DNA from: Prosopocoilus inquinatus | Lineage: Eukaryota; Arthropoda; Insecta; Coleoptera; Lucanidae | NCBI GenBank assembly: GCA_036172665.1 | Contig: CM069875.1 | Location: 11,116,001 to 11,180,000 of the forward strand | DNA length: 64,000 nt | Reading direction: 5' to 3' | Translations under genes and position numbers: made by a program | Part shown: positions 49,733 through 60,586 of the stretch, piece after piece | Layout of the letters: every line of letters begins with the position of its first letter | Position numbering within the stretch: the first letter of the stretch is position 1 | Notes under the pieces: model-generated | Database searches by the model: none | What the model saw: the letters and a program-made list of their open reading frames with translations, nothing else | What the model was told of the DNA's origin: nothing

Positions 49733-49903
49733 AGTACAAAGTTTTTTTAATCTGAAACCGGACAGAAAAATGAAGAGAACACACTCAACGTTTCGCTATA
49801 AATCTATAGCGAAACGTTGAGTGTGTTCTCTTCATTTTTCTGTCCGGTTTGAGATTAAAAAAAACTTTGTACTTACAATTTTCATCGGGCAAGAACAAAC
49901 TTC
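49733..49903. mobile_element. Penelope-like palindrome, family 2, with 13-bp target duplication
   Basis: This 171-bp insertion is flanked by exact AAAAATTATTCTA repeats (49720-49732 and 49904-49916). The first 145 bp is an almost perfect palindrome centred at 49801. Each arm carries GCGAAACGTTGAGTG, the 3' half of the family-2 hammerhead, but neither carries the CTGACGA half. Confidence 0.75.
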
Positions 49904-50439
49904 AAAAATTATTCTATTCACATTTTTCGAGTTCCCAACGGTTCTTGAAATATCGGGGTTTGAAGTTGCCAGGTCGTGCGGGTAGTTGCTAAAGAGTAAA
50001 AAACATTGTTGCGACTAGAGGACTACACACATAAAAATTTTTGGGATTAATCGTAATCTGCCTATCGGTGTTAAATGTGGATAAAATTTTGTCTTAAAAA
50101 TTTATCTACTTTGAGGTTATTATTGTCTTTTCTTTACTCTAACAAGGATAAGTTTTACTCCTACTTTTACATGGTAAACATCGTAACTCCACAAACGGAT
50201 GGATGCGAGGGAACACCGAAAAAGTGTTCCATGGCGTGGAAAAAGTGTTCGAATTAACTCCACATTTTTATAATTGACAACTTGGCTGAAATTAGAAATT
50301 TTGTTGTTGTCATGACAATTTCGATTCGTGCAAACCCTTCCTTACTTCGGTAGGAGTAAGGCCAGGAATGGTAGTTGCCTCAGTCTCTTCCCTGTTTTTC
50401 TGGACAGGTATGCTTGCGATTGATGCTCTCTTTTTCGAG

Positions 50440-50791
50440 CAAATTATTATTGCCATACTTTTCTTTCCTAACAGGCACTGTGACTTCACACAACGTGCTC
50501 TTTATGAACTAGTAATCCCGTACCATAGAATTAAAAAAACACAACAAGGAATAAACTATGACGACATAAAATGCTACAACAAAATTCCTGAAAAAATAAG
50601 AAATTTGAATAGAACATTATAACATTATAACTGTGAAGCGGATGTTGATAAGAGAAGCTTTCTTCACTATCGGCGAATATATTTGTGTATCTTTTTATGG
50701 TTCATTAGACTTATTACATATGTATTATACTTTTCACGTTTTTTGTATATTATACAAAAATAAATGCGATTATTATTATTATTATTATTAT
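50440..50791 (+). pseudogene. 5'-truncated LINE 3' end with ATT repeat tail
   Basis: The plus-strand frame (LVIPYHRIKKTQQGINYDD, then CYNKIPEKIRNLN), continued after a frame change by FKRMLIREAF, matches the C-terminal signature of Jockey/CR1-like reverse transcriptases. The element ends in a (ATT)n run at 50768-50791, similar in style to the tail of the LINE at 5786. Confidence 0.65.
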
Positions 50792-50799
50792 ATCACTTT

Positions 50800-52440
50800 A
50801 TCTGTGACAATTCGTTTGCGGAAACATGTGCGGTACCGTTTTCGTGTTAGCAATCGTCGAGCTCGAATGTTTGGTGTTGCCGTTTCCACACGCCAACGTA
50901 TGTGAAGATAAACCGAGGGTCTAGAAATCTCCAACGTTTTACGCTGCGACGACACGCGAAAGTGTCCGCATTGGCCGTTTTGTGCATTATAGCTTACTAG
51001 CCAGCAGTACAGTTGCCATTTGCTGTAAACTTTCGCACAGTATAAGGTCAAATCCCTGGCCGCTTGAGGGCGCGCCTTAAGCTATCTCCCAAGATGCGTT
51101 AGGTGAGAGGTTCCGATTACATTTAGCGTTTTTGGACGCCTAACGCCAATTAGAATACAGTTTCAAGTTTAATATTGCATTACGTGAATTTCATATATTA
51201 TTTTTTTGTAGGGCTTGGGACGGATCCCCCCATTGGTTAACTTGAATTTGTAAAGTTGTCAATATTGTTGATTTTAACTGCAACCACTTTTCACCTCAAA
51301 TATAGTTAACTATTAATTCTGTTTGAATGTAAATTTCGTTTAGGTACTGTTTGGTACAAGTTTGAAGGTGCGTAATCATCCTTCTGGTGGTAAGCCCGGT
51401 ACACACTGAAGGTGTGTATATTTTACTTATATTTTGACTGCATTTTTATTACATTATTGTTGCATAAATTGTGTCATTTCCTTTGATTCTCTCCTCATTT
51501 CCGCTTAAAATTAGGTAGCGCTCATTTATTTTCGCGATTAAGAACACACACGCGCGCGTCACGACTTTTTATTGACCTTATGTAAGCAAATCGCACATTT
51601 TATGTTAACAATCGCTCAAATTTTGTTATTCTGTTCTGTGCACCGTGTAAATATTTTACGCCTAATAGTGCAATTCTCTACATGCTAGCAAGAATCGTAC
51701 GGGCCTTGTATATGTTATAAGAAAGTAAAAGAAGAAAGAGTGCATATAATTAACTGAAATATTACATAATTAATAGCAACTAACGAGAGTCGTCAAGACC
51801 ACCGAGAAGCAACACCATCACCAGCAGCAGCCCTGAAGAGAGAGACCAATTAATTGAATTGGCAGAACTCTTTAGGGCTGTTGCTGGTGGTCGTGTTGCT
51901 TCTCGTTAGCCTCGATGACTTTCATTAGCCGACAACTCTCATTAGTCTTCGAGATTAACGAGAAGCAACAGGAGGAGCAACACCGTAACCAGCAGCAACC
52001 CTGCAATATAGAACTAAACGTCAGCAGTAGAAGAAATCAGTTTGACGCGGTTCCAACTGGAAGCCAATTCAATTAATTGTTTTTCTGTTTGAATATTTGT
52101 AATCAATGGAAAAGAGAACACAAATTTGCAAATTTGACCGAATCTGTAGCTGTAAAAATACGCTTCAAACAGGCTGTATATTTAGAACAAGTATTTTTGT
52201 TAATTTACTGACCCATTTTTTTTTTAATTTCCAATTGCGAGTACTTAATTAGTTTTATTAGCAACAGTAAATTAAGTGTTTACGCTTTAATTCATTCGTT
52301 TTATGCTAATTTAACTTTATACTTTATATGTAGATTACGATAAATTAAATATTCAATTTTCTTAATAAATACATATTTTTCGAAGAACATTAATTGTAAA
52401 TAATTCTTGTTTTAAATCATCTTTAAAACTGAAGTTGATT
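50800..52440. other. No gene; three related CAG-rich repeat arms at 51781-52001
   Basis: GAGAAGCAACACCATCACCA at 51804 recurs inverted at about 51874-51908 and directly at 51956-52001, so two arms form a hairpin with a loop of about 40 bp. The remaining sequence, including a moderately GC-rich patch at 50850-51120 that ends in GGGCGCGCCTTAAG, is unidentified. Confidence 0.5.
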
Positions 52441-52446
52441 CTTGTG

Positions 52447-52527
52447 CGTTAAGTGTGTTCCCATCATATTTCGGTCCGGTTCAAGATTAAAAAAACTTAG
52501 TACTTACATCTTTAAATCAAATACATC
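52447..52527 (+). mobile_element. Truncated Penelope-like fragment, family 2
   Basis: GTTAAGTGTGTTCCCATCAT, then GGTCCGGTTCAAGATTAAA and ACTTAGTACTTACA, matches the downstream arm of 9634-9796 and 49733-49903. The hammerhead core is missing at the 5' side. Confidence 0.5.
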
Positions 52528-52552
52528 AATAATAATAATAATAATAATAATA

Positions 52553-52604
<52 letters not shown>
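52528..52604 (+). repeat. (AAT)n microsatellite
   Basis: About 25 uninterrupted AAT units apart from one AGT. The following 52605-52755 may be the 3' end of a minus-strand retroelement whose tail this is. Confidence 0.9.
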
Positions 52605-52606
<2 letters not shown>

Positions 52607-52765
52607 GTTTATTGACCACTGATTAGCAGTAAGTACAGTAAGAACACAGAATTGTGTAACTTAAAATTATAGAAATATGTAATAATAATAAATGGTCAAT
52701 AGGTTTCGGTTCAGTGGATTTTTAGAAAACCCACTGCTCTACCTCCGAAACCTTGAGAATTAAAT

Positions 52766-52980
52766 TAAATTAAATTAAATCAAACTAAATTAAATTAAAT
52801 TAAATCAAGCTAAATTAAATTAAATTAAATCAAATTAAATTAAATTAATCTAAATTAAATTAAAACAAAATAAATTAAAAAAAAAACAAATTAACAAAAC
52901 TAAATTAAATCAATTACATTAAATTAAAATATATTAAATTTAATCAATCTAAATCAAATCAAATTGAATTATGAAATATA
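52766..52980 (+). repeat. (TTAAA)n pentanucleotide tract
   Basis: An imperfect run of TTAAA/TCAAA units over about 215 bp, decaying towards the right. Confidence 0.9.
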
Positions 52981-54349
52981 TTTTGTAATCTTTTGTAGTC
53001 TTCGATTTTAACTTAAAAAAAAATCCGTTGATAAATCAAATATACATGTTTTAGAATCACAGAACGACAGTGTGCATTCCATCAACAAGCAATGAAAAGT
53101 TGCATCCGGATACTTCCAAGACACCTACGCAAAACTTTGTAATCCATCGCATAAAATGAGACCTGAAGACTGACTGGAAAAATTTTCCACTTCGACCTGA
53201 ATTTTTTCCATACGGATGTTTCTCGTTTTGAAACTAAGTCAGGGCTTCATGTAATTAAATCAGTGATGTAAGACGTAAAAGTAGAAGAAGATATTATTAA
53301 AGCCAGACCGGACCTTGAGTGAAAGTGTGCCCATGTCGACGTCGGAACTGTAATTTATGATGATATTTCACTTTCCCTTATACACTTGCAACAGTTTGGA
53401 ATTTTCAGCTTTAATTAGCGGGGGTTTTGCAATGGAATTTCAAATGAAATCTGTTTGCTCAACCGAGCAGAAAGAACTGAAGAAGAAAGCAATTTAGGAA
53501 GCCGAAGCTGTAAGAAATTTAAACGTATGTTTCACAATTGACTGAAGTTTTTTTTTGAAATTATCTGTTTCCAAATCCGCTCTTAAAACAATCGGGCGAA
53601 TCCGTGTTTTATTTTCTGGAATTTCAGCTTTTACTTTTGCATAACTGCGTTAAGCAAGGATTTGTCTAATTAATGCTACTAGCGGATCTGTATTTACATT
53701 AATTATCCAATCAAAATCAAATTACTTTAGGTGATGAACTTCCAAATGTGAGGTGAAAGTGTATTAGATTTGCACTGCATGTATAACAGGCCTTAGAATT
53801 CACTATCGTTCTACTTAGTAACACTTCGATATGTCCTAAATTAATTTGTTATTAATTCATTTGGTTACTAATTATCAATATAGAGCAACTTACTGGGCTT
53901 TGTATATTTTAGATGGTTGCACTAAGTTAATCAACATTATTATTAATTTCGTATTTGAACTTGATTTAATAATGCGTTTCCGATACATAAAAATTCGCAT
54001 AATGTTGATTAACACATTGTAATGACCTGAAATAGACGAGGTCCGTAGATGACGTGTATCTATTATTTCCTGAATTGAACAATATTATATAGATTATTGT
54101 TTTATTAGCAGAACAATTATGTAAATCTCTGCAACGAAACAAAAGCTATTATAGCGTAGGGTTTCATTTAAAAGAGCATCAAGCAGACCTGAACGAAAGT
54201 GAAACGAACCGTTATACATTTCGGAACGACAACCGTTCTTTCTGATGATCGGAAAAGTTGATATGGTTTATTATTAAGTCAAAGATCTGATTAATTTCCG
54301 GTGAATATTTTCAAGTTTCGTCAAGTTGTCAAAACCGTCAAGCATCAAG
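52981..54349. other. No gene seen
   Basis: AT-rich sequence with no coding signal or clear repeat. Confidence 0.5.
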
Positions 54350-54445
54350 CATAATAGGGCCTATTCTGTATCGAGTTCGTTAAATTTAACGGACTGTTGC
54401 TATGGTAACAACCAATCAAAAAGCTTTATGAGTGGTTATTTCCAC

Positions 54446-54491
54446 GACTATTTCAGCCCTGTTTGGGGCTTCGTCAGCAGAAACGTAGCTC
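54446..54491 (-). ncRNA. Hammerhead ribozyme of copy D, ending at the cleavage site
   Basis: Minus strand: GAGC outer helix, CUGACGA core (54477-54471), helix II AGCCC/GGGCU with loop CAAACA, GAAA, then UAGUC. The helix I 3' strand is missing because the element stops at GUC (54448-54446). Confidence 0.6.
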
Positions 54492-54739
54492 GAAATTTCC
54501 ACTGCAAACCAAAAACGACTTAACCAATTTATTCGCAATTGCGATGTAATAGTGTTGAACAGATAAAACAGCGACATCCTATGATCGTTTTTTGACCTAA
54601 CATTGTAGTAGGATAGACATATTGAAGCGGGTTTGCTACATAATAAGTCACCCATGCAAGGCGGCCATGCTTGCTGTCAAAGCTTAATGAAAGTTTTAAA
54701 AATTTTGTTGTAAATCGTTTTTGTTCCAGTGAAAACCTC

Positions 54740-54768
54740 GAGCGCCTCTGTACAGCTGTTTCAGCCCT
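54740..54768 (-). ncRNA. Half hammerhead (3' half) in copy D
   Basis: Minus strand AGGGCU, GAAACAGCUGUA, CAGAGGCGCUC is the 3' half of the ribozyme. The 5' half is lost because the sequence switches strand inside helix II. GUC has become GUA, which is still permitted at a hammerhead cleavage site. Confidence 0.6.
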
Positions 54769-54962
54769 ATTATGTAGCAAAGCCGCTTCAATATGTCTAT
54801 CCTACTACAATGTTAGGTCAAAAAGCAATCGTAGGATGTCGCTATTTTATCTGTTTAACCTGTTGCTATGGTAACTACCAATCCTAAAGCTTTATGATGG
54901 GTTGTTACCATACCAACAGACCTTTAAATTTAACGTACTCGATACATAACAGCCGCTATTAA

Positions 54963-56710
54963 CAGACATTGTAGATCAAGATTTGCGTATACATATAGAG
55001 TCTCGAAATCTTTTATAGATTGATGCGCAGGTCATCGCTTACATTAGCAGGAATTTGTCTTATTATAGGTATAGTCATTTGTAGCTATTCTTATTGTACA
55101 CATTAACTAACAATCAGAGATAAAAGATCCATCGGAGATTTGTGAAAACATATTGACGTGCAGGCAAACTTAAAAGATTTCGAATGTATTGTTAATTTTT
55201 CGGAATTTCATGAATAAATATTATCACGATAACAATAAAATAAAACTGTTTTATTGTTGAACTGAAAACATTTAATTGTAACGTTGTAATTGCAAATGTA
55301 CGGCCTTGGTAACGGCCACGGTTTACCAGGCTGGGCGTGATTTTTTTTCTCATGAAATCCACACACATATGTTTAATTTGCGGCACAAACTAACATATCT
55401 GGAGCGCTGTCGGTAAATAAAGCAAAGGTCGGGCGTACGTCAATGACAATAAATTGATAGAAACAGACACGTACGATTGAATCTTTCAAGGGCAGCATCC
55501 ACTCATGGCCAAATCAAGCGAGGTGATTCGGTATATTGCAGGTTAATTAACCCACTTGATTTTTATTGAAGTTTCAGTTTTTTTCTCTTCAGAATATTGC
55601 ATTGTGGTCATCTCACATTCTGTATGACCTTACTCAATAAAAACCAGCACCGAAAAAGGATTTCATTAGTAGCGCTGATTATTTATTATTTGAAAGATTA
55701 GCATATCCGTGCGAAATTTGAAAGCTCGACAGATTGATCTTTAAGAATAGTTTCGAACATAAAACGAAACTGTGGAATTTGTATAAAAGCGAATTCCTCA
55801 TAAATAAAAAAGCGAATTCCTCATAACTAAAAGAGATTCGTTGCAAACGAAATCAGCCAAAACTGGTTTAATGATTTTCAAAGGAATATGACCTCGAAAA
55901 AGTTGGAAGCTTATTTTTGGCTTGCCTTTGTGTAGGTCGAATAAATTTACCAAGTATTGCAATAATGCCAATAATTCAAGATAGTTGAAAGGCAAAAGGC
56001 AAGGTCGTAGACGTGTACTAACTAAAATAGATTTGTTTTCTTTTTTTAAGACTATAAAGAATTTAGTTTAATGGAGATAAAAATAAAAAAGTCGACATAC
56101 ATTTAAAGCTTTTAAACCGTAATCAATCGAATCCAAAAATATTTTGATAAGTTTGCCTTCATATTTATTTAAATGCAGTTTGTCTCAAATCAGTAACACC
56201 TTAAATAAATATGAAGGTAAACTTATCGAAATATTTGAAATCCTTTATTTAAAATATTTTCTCTCTGAGTAATTTATCATGTTTGTTCTTTTTATAGGAT
56301 GTGGTTAATGTCCCAAACGCGTGATCGTTACCAAAAAATTAAAATCCCGAACGGGCGTAATGTAAACGGATTTCTTGAAAGCGGGGCTGAATTTCATAAA
56401 GTGGTAATTTTTTTAGATGTGGTTTTCTGCGATTAAACATCTTTTTTCAATTTTTTTAATTTTATTTATTTATTTTAAAGTCATTTTGTAAAAGTAACGT
56501 TCACCTAATTCACATTCATTATTAGTTTCTTTCCTCAAAATAATGCTTTTCTTAACAGGATATAGGGCTCTAATTAAAGCTGCCTTAGATAACTTACAAA
56601 AGAGGCAGTAAACAGCCGACGGATGATTTTATAGTTACGTCCATTACAAAGACCCATTTGAACATGCTGTTCTACCAATTTTAATTTAATCATGCCTCAC
56701 TTATGCAGCT
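54963..56710. other. No gene seen
   Basis: AT-rich. A weak inverted pair (AATATGAAGG(C/T)AAACTTATC-like) lies at about 56145-56235; nothing else is recognised. Confidence 0.45.
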
Positions 56711-56723
56711 TCTTTAATTTTAG

Positions 56724-57156
56724 AAAAATTTTGTGCAAATCGTTTTTGATTGCAGTGAGAACCTCGAGCAGCCTCTGGACAGCTGTTTCAGCCCTGCTTG
56801 GGGCTTCTTCAGCAGAAACGTAGCTCGACATTCCCACTGCAGACCAAAAACGACTTGCCCAATTTATTCGCAATTGCGATGTAAGAGTGATGAACATATA
56901 AAATAGCGACATCTTACTATCGCTTTTTGACCTAACATTGCAGTAGGATAGACAAATTGAAGCGGGATTTGCTCACTGCAATCAAAAACGATTTGCACAA
57001 AATTTTTCTAAAATCTTTCATTATGCTTTGACAGCAAGCATGGCCGCCTTGCATGGGGGACTCATTAGGAGCAAATCCCGCTTCAATTTGTCTATCCTAC
57101 TGCAATGTTAGGTCAAAAAGCGATAGTAAGATGTCGCTATTTTATATGTTCATCAC
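56724..57156 (-). mobile_element. Hammerhead-ribozyme retroelement, copy B
   Basis: This 433-bp insertion is flanked by exact 13-bp repeats, TCTTTAATTTTAG (56711-56723 and 57157-57169). The minus-strand part (to about 56978) contains the ribozyme and ends at the same AAAATTTTGTGC boundary as copy A. The rest is plus strand and lacks a ribozyme. No protein is encoded. Confidence 0.85.
56766..56826 (-). ncRNA. Type-I hammerhead ribozyme, copy B
   Basis: All 61 positions on the minus strand are identical to copy A: CUGAAGA, AGCCC/GGGCU, GAAA, palindromic CAGCUG, GUC, and helix I with outer GAGC/GCUC. Confidence 0.88.
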
Positions 57157-57204
57157 TCTTTAATTTTAGTTATTAATAAGCATAGGATTTCAGTAAGTAC
57201 ATGC

Positions 57205-57556
57205 CATCGTTTCAGTAGCGCCGTAAAAATGTATCGAACAGTCACATTGTGTAATGGGACGGTGAAAATAATTTACGGCGTTCTTACTAGATGACGCAGT
57301 GTCGTAATAAAGTTCGCCAGTCGAAGTACAACTGGTCAACTAATTACTCTGAAAATCTTTACACATTTAAAAAAGAAGAATTGATTACACAACTGTAATT
57401 TTTTATTGCGGTAATATTGATCTGTTTTTTGTTATACTGAGTAACACCATTGCTGTAGCGGCGTTAATTGTCTCCGCAGCCCTCGCGTTTGTTTACACGC
57501 TACGGTCTAATATCTTATATTGCCCGCTTTATTAGAATTTGAACCGCGCAAAATAT
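57205..57556 (+). repeat. Unclassified 350-bp dispersed repeat, copy 2
   Basis: Diverged same-strand copy of 37690-38045; both end in AATTTGAACCGCG. Confidence 0.65.
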
Positions 57557-57631
57557 ATTTATCCTATATATAGTTATTAAGTTTTTGGTGTGTTCTGTAT
57601 GGTTATCGCTGAAAAAAAACTGGTACACTAA

Positions 57632-58163
57632 GGCCCGGTTTTTTCATCTCTGAGTAAGAGCCAAGTTGTTACTCGACAGTTTAAAGATAGGCTAACGCCC
57701 GATTTCTTCAGACCCTGATAAATTTATCTACCAGGTATTATCCTTGGAAACCATTGTATCGATAAAAGTTTCCGAGGATATTACCTGGGAGACAAATTTA
57801 TCAGGATCTGGGCATTAGGCCCGATTTCTTCACTTACGGATAAATTTATCTGCTAGGTAGTATGGTTTCCAAGGATAATATGTGGCAGATAAATTTATTC
57901 GTAGGTAAAGAAATCGGGCGTAAACTGTGTACTAAACTGTCAATTATTCTCCTTGACACTTAGGCTCAATTCTCACACGGCAGCGCGTTGCGTCGCGTCA
58001 AGTCGCGTCATTTTGCTGCCTCTAAAAGTTGCCATGGTTTTAAATGAAGCAATTCTCACTCTGCAGCATTTTATGTCAAAAAACTACATGTAAAAATATG
58101 ACGCGACGCGACGCGTTGCTCGACGTGAGAATTGAGGCATACTCAGAGGTGAAAAAACCGGGC
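57632..58163. mobile_element. Nested MITE cluster
   Basis: The outer element has ends GCCCGGTTTTTTCATCTCTG and (inverted) GCCCGGTTTTTTCACCTCTG, continuing as inverted arms around ACAGTTTA. Two related MITEs (57697-57813 and 57818-57919, ends GCCCGATTTCTTC) sit in its loop. A third (57963-58138, ends CTCAATTCTCAC, rich in GCGTCGCGTC) sits in its right arm. Confidence 0.75.
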
Positions 58164-58404
58164 AAAATTGTATTGTAATTTATAAATGTTAAAACTAAAA
58201 TTGCATTTGTATCGTAATAAGAGGATTTCTGCAACACATCGGAAACGATTCTTCAAGGTCGTGTGAAGGACGAAAATCTGGGAACTCGTGCACAGCGAAT
58301 GCACCATTTGTCTTCAAGAGAAAATGATAAAAAAAATGCGTTTCTGTGAAGTAGAATAGGGTGGCAGCGATGTTTTGACTAGTCAGTAAGTTTGTATCAG
58401 TAAA

Positions 58405-58622
58405 GGAGTTCGCACATTAGACCGACCCTAATAGGAGCGTTTCCGGACCGACACAGACCAAAAAACATTATTTCCATGTATTTAAACGAGGTAACGCCCA
58501 CTAGCCCGTATCGGCTCCGACAAGCATCGGACCGTGCCGGGCTCGACCAGACAGTGCCGGAGATGAAATTCTCGGAATCGGTGCTTAGCAACAAAATGCC
58601 ATTTGATTGCAGTCGGCATCTA
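58405..58622 (-). repeat. Inverted partner of 63628-63852
   Basis: This GC-richer block (containing GCCCGTATCGGCTCCGACA) is repeated as its reverse complement at 63628-63852. The 65-codon frame across it has a counterpart in the other copy only because the DNA is repeated. The outward ends are GTTCGCACATTAG at the left and CTAATGGTCGAATT at the right. Confidence 0.7.
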
Positions 58623-59487
58623 TTTCACCCTTCAATGTGCATGTTCGCGTAATGCATTTATTTGATGAAAAATCTGGTCGCCCTTTCAAAAATAAATTTG
58701 ACAGTAGTGAGTTTGCGGCAACCCTTTTCCGTTACGTTATAAGGTCATTTTTGCTTATAATATAATGTAATGCAAAATGAACAGTTCATTTGCGGTTATC
58801 GTCAAAAATAAATTACGTTATAAACATCTTTTGGTGAGGAAATGACCGCTGGTGCAGGAATTGTCAGCATGACAGATGGACAGATAGCTCGTCTAATTTG
58901 AAGTTGTGACTTGGTCAGTATTGAAAATCTGAATAATTTACTATTAGTCGCTTTCCAGTTACGAATTTCAAGCACCTGAGATGATCTGAACTGATCTGAT
59001 CCAAACTGCACTTCTGAGATTTTAATGGGAACGCTGCATAAGTCATATAAGCCTAATATATGCGTAGTCATAGTCATAGACACAGGTGCGTGAGGGGGAA
59101 AATAAAAAAGATAAGTTCAAGTGCGTTCCGCATCCTACAATTGGAACATTTTGGATCAGTTCGGAGAAGCTCCGAATAGCTCATTTTGGCATTTAAAAAG
59201 CGGCTAATAATTATATTTTAATTATTTATAACGTTAATAAATTTATTAGCTTTTTCACGCTTTTAAAATTTTAAATGCCAGTTATTTGTTATAACCTAAA
59301 AATGTTCGGCAACTACGACGACCAAAATCGGCTGTGCACGCCTACAAATTCGGTAAGAATTCTTTTCTGATTGGCTCCATTATTTTAAAAAATAACCTTC
59401 GGAAATTAGTTATACGGTACAATGTTTCTATAACATCAACGAGATTAGAAGGAGAATTTTTATAACGGAAAACATACTACCGAAAAC
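58623..59487. other. No gene; possible transposon interior
   Basis: Moderately complex sequence with a 93-codon minus-strand frame (58802-59083) that I do not recognise. A short pair, TTCGGAGAAGCTCCGAA, forms a hairpin near 59158. Confidence 0.3.
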
Positions 59488-59790
59488 CAGTGTAGGGCAT
59501 TACTCAATTAAAATTTCAATAATTAATCAATTGATTAAAAAATTAGTTGATTAATGTTTAATTACAATTAAATCTAATTGCAGTTGCAATTTACAATTGA
59601 ATTTAAATGCAATTGATTAATTTAATTGTTGGCCACAAGTAAATTTAATCGCAATTAATTGGTTTAATTGCAGGTTACAATTAAATTTAACCACAATTAA
59701 TTTCTTAATTGCGATTTTTTAATTGGAATTAAATTTTCAATTACAATAAAATTTTTATTTACAATTAAATTTAATAGATTGAGAAAATAA

Positions 59791-60121
59791 TTAGGGCTGG
59801 ATGGATGGACAGATATAAATATACATATAAACCTATCGATACGCTAGGTGTATCGATACATATTTTCAGCCTTATCGACGTATCGGATATTGATACGTAT
59901 CGAAATATCGGATATCCATATTCCGACACGTTTAATGAAGAAGATCGAAAAACAAGTTGCACCTTCGAACACGTATTTATAAAATAAATCATAATTTTTG
60001 TTTTAAACATGTGTCAAATTCGAAACATATCGATCCGATATTTAAATGTGTATCGGTAACCGACACTCGAATATAGAAATCATCGAAAATCGATACACAA
60101 TTCCCGTACCGCCCACCTCTA
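59791..60121. mobile_element. hAT-like MITE related to 11674-12290
   Basis: The right end (inverted) reads TAGAGGTGGGCGGTACGGGA, like the left end at 11674. The left end TAGGGCTGGATGGATGG resembles that element's other end. It is dense in TATCGATAC-type palindromes. No 8-bp duplication is seen. Confidence 0.5.
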
Positions 60122-60125
60122 CTAA

Positions 60126-60405
60126 TTGCAGACAATAATTTACATAATAGACGAGACAGTCCAGGAGTGTCCTGTCCATTACGCAAATTATTGTCTTTAT
60201 TCTTTCTTCATTAGACACAATAATTTGCATAACGAACAGGACAATCCTGAAATGTCCCGTCCGTTACATTGACAATTTCCCGTACCGCCCACCTGTAATA
60301 ATACAATAATTTGCGTAAATGACGGGATAATCCTGAAATATCCCGTCCGTTACATCGACATCCGTTACATCGACAATTTCCTGTACCACCCACCTGTAAT
60401 AATAC
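60126..60405 (+). repeat. Tandem hairpin repeat, unit about 85-105 bp
   Basis: About three units of CAATAATTTGCGTAA, a hairpin (ACAATCC, loop, then TGTCCCGTCCGTTAC-like), CGACAATTTCC and CGCCCACCTGTAATAATA. A further unit resumes at 61393-61490 on the far side of the ribozyme array. Confidence 0.65.
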
Positions 60406-60586
60406 AGATAAAATAGCGACATCTTACTATCGCTTTTTGACCTAACATTGCAGTAGGGTAGACAAATTGAAGCGGGATTTACTCCTAATAAGTTCCCCAT
60501 GCAAGGCGGCCATGCTTGCTGTCAAAGCATAATGAAAATTTTAGAAAAATTTTGTGCAAATCGTTTTTGATTGCAGCGAGAACCTC

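Larger units (their letters stand above)
54446..54859 (-). mobile_element. Hammerhead-ribozyme retroelement, copy D (old)
   Basis: It lies between long direct repeats (54394-54431 and 54860-54897: 38 bp, three mismatches, possibly reaching 52 bp). The minus strand carries about 1.1 units, then the sequence flips to plus strand near 54768. The left boundary falls exactly at the predicted ribozyme cleavage triplet. It is more diverged than the other copies. Confidence 0.7.
54350..54962. mobile_element. Palindromic MITE split by ribozyme copy D
   Basis: GGGCCTATTCTGTATCGAGT followed by CGTTAAATTTAACG, and its inverted counterpart ending near 54960, frame the insertion. With the insertion removed, the host would be a palindromic MITE of about 145 bp. 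Confidence 0.7.

Noticed and set aside
50368..50622. Independent 84-codon membrane-like protein
   Set aside because: The second half is the C-terminus of a non-LTR reverse transcriptase and the first half is AT-driven hydrophobic sequence.
58397..58594. 65-codon frame similar to the 81-codon frame at 63658-63903
   Set aside because: Both lie in the inverted DNA repeat pair, and the frames diverge in register. No protein family is evident.
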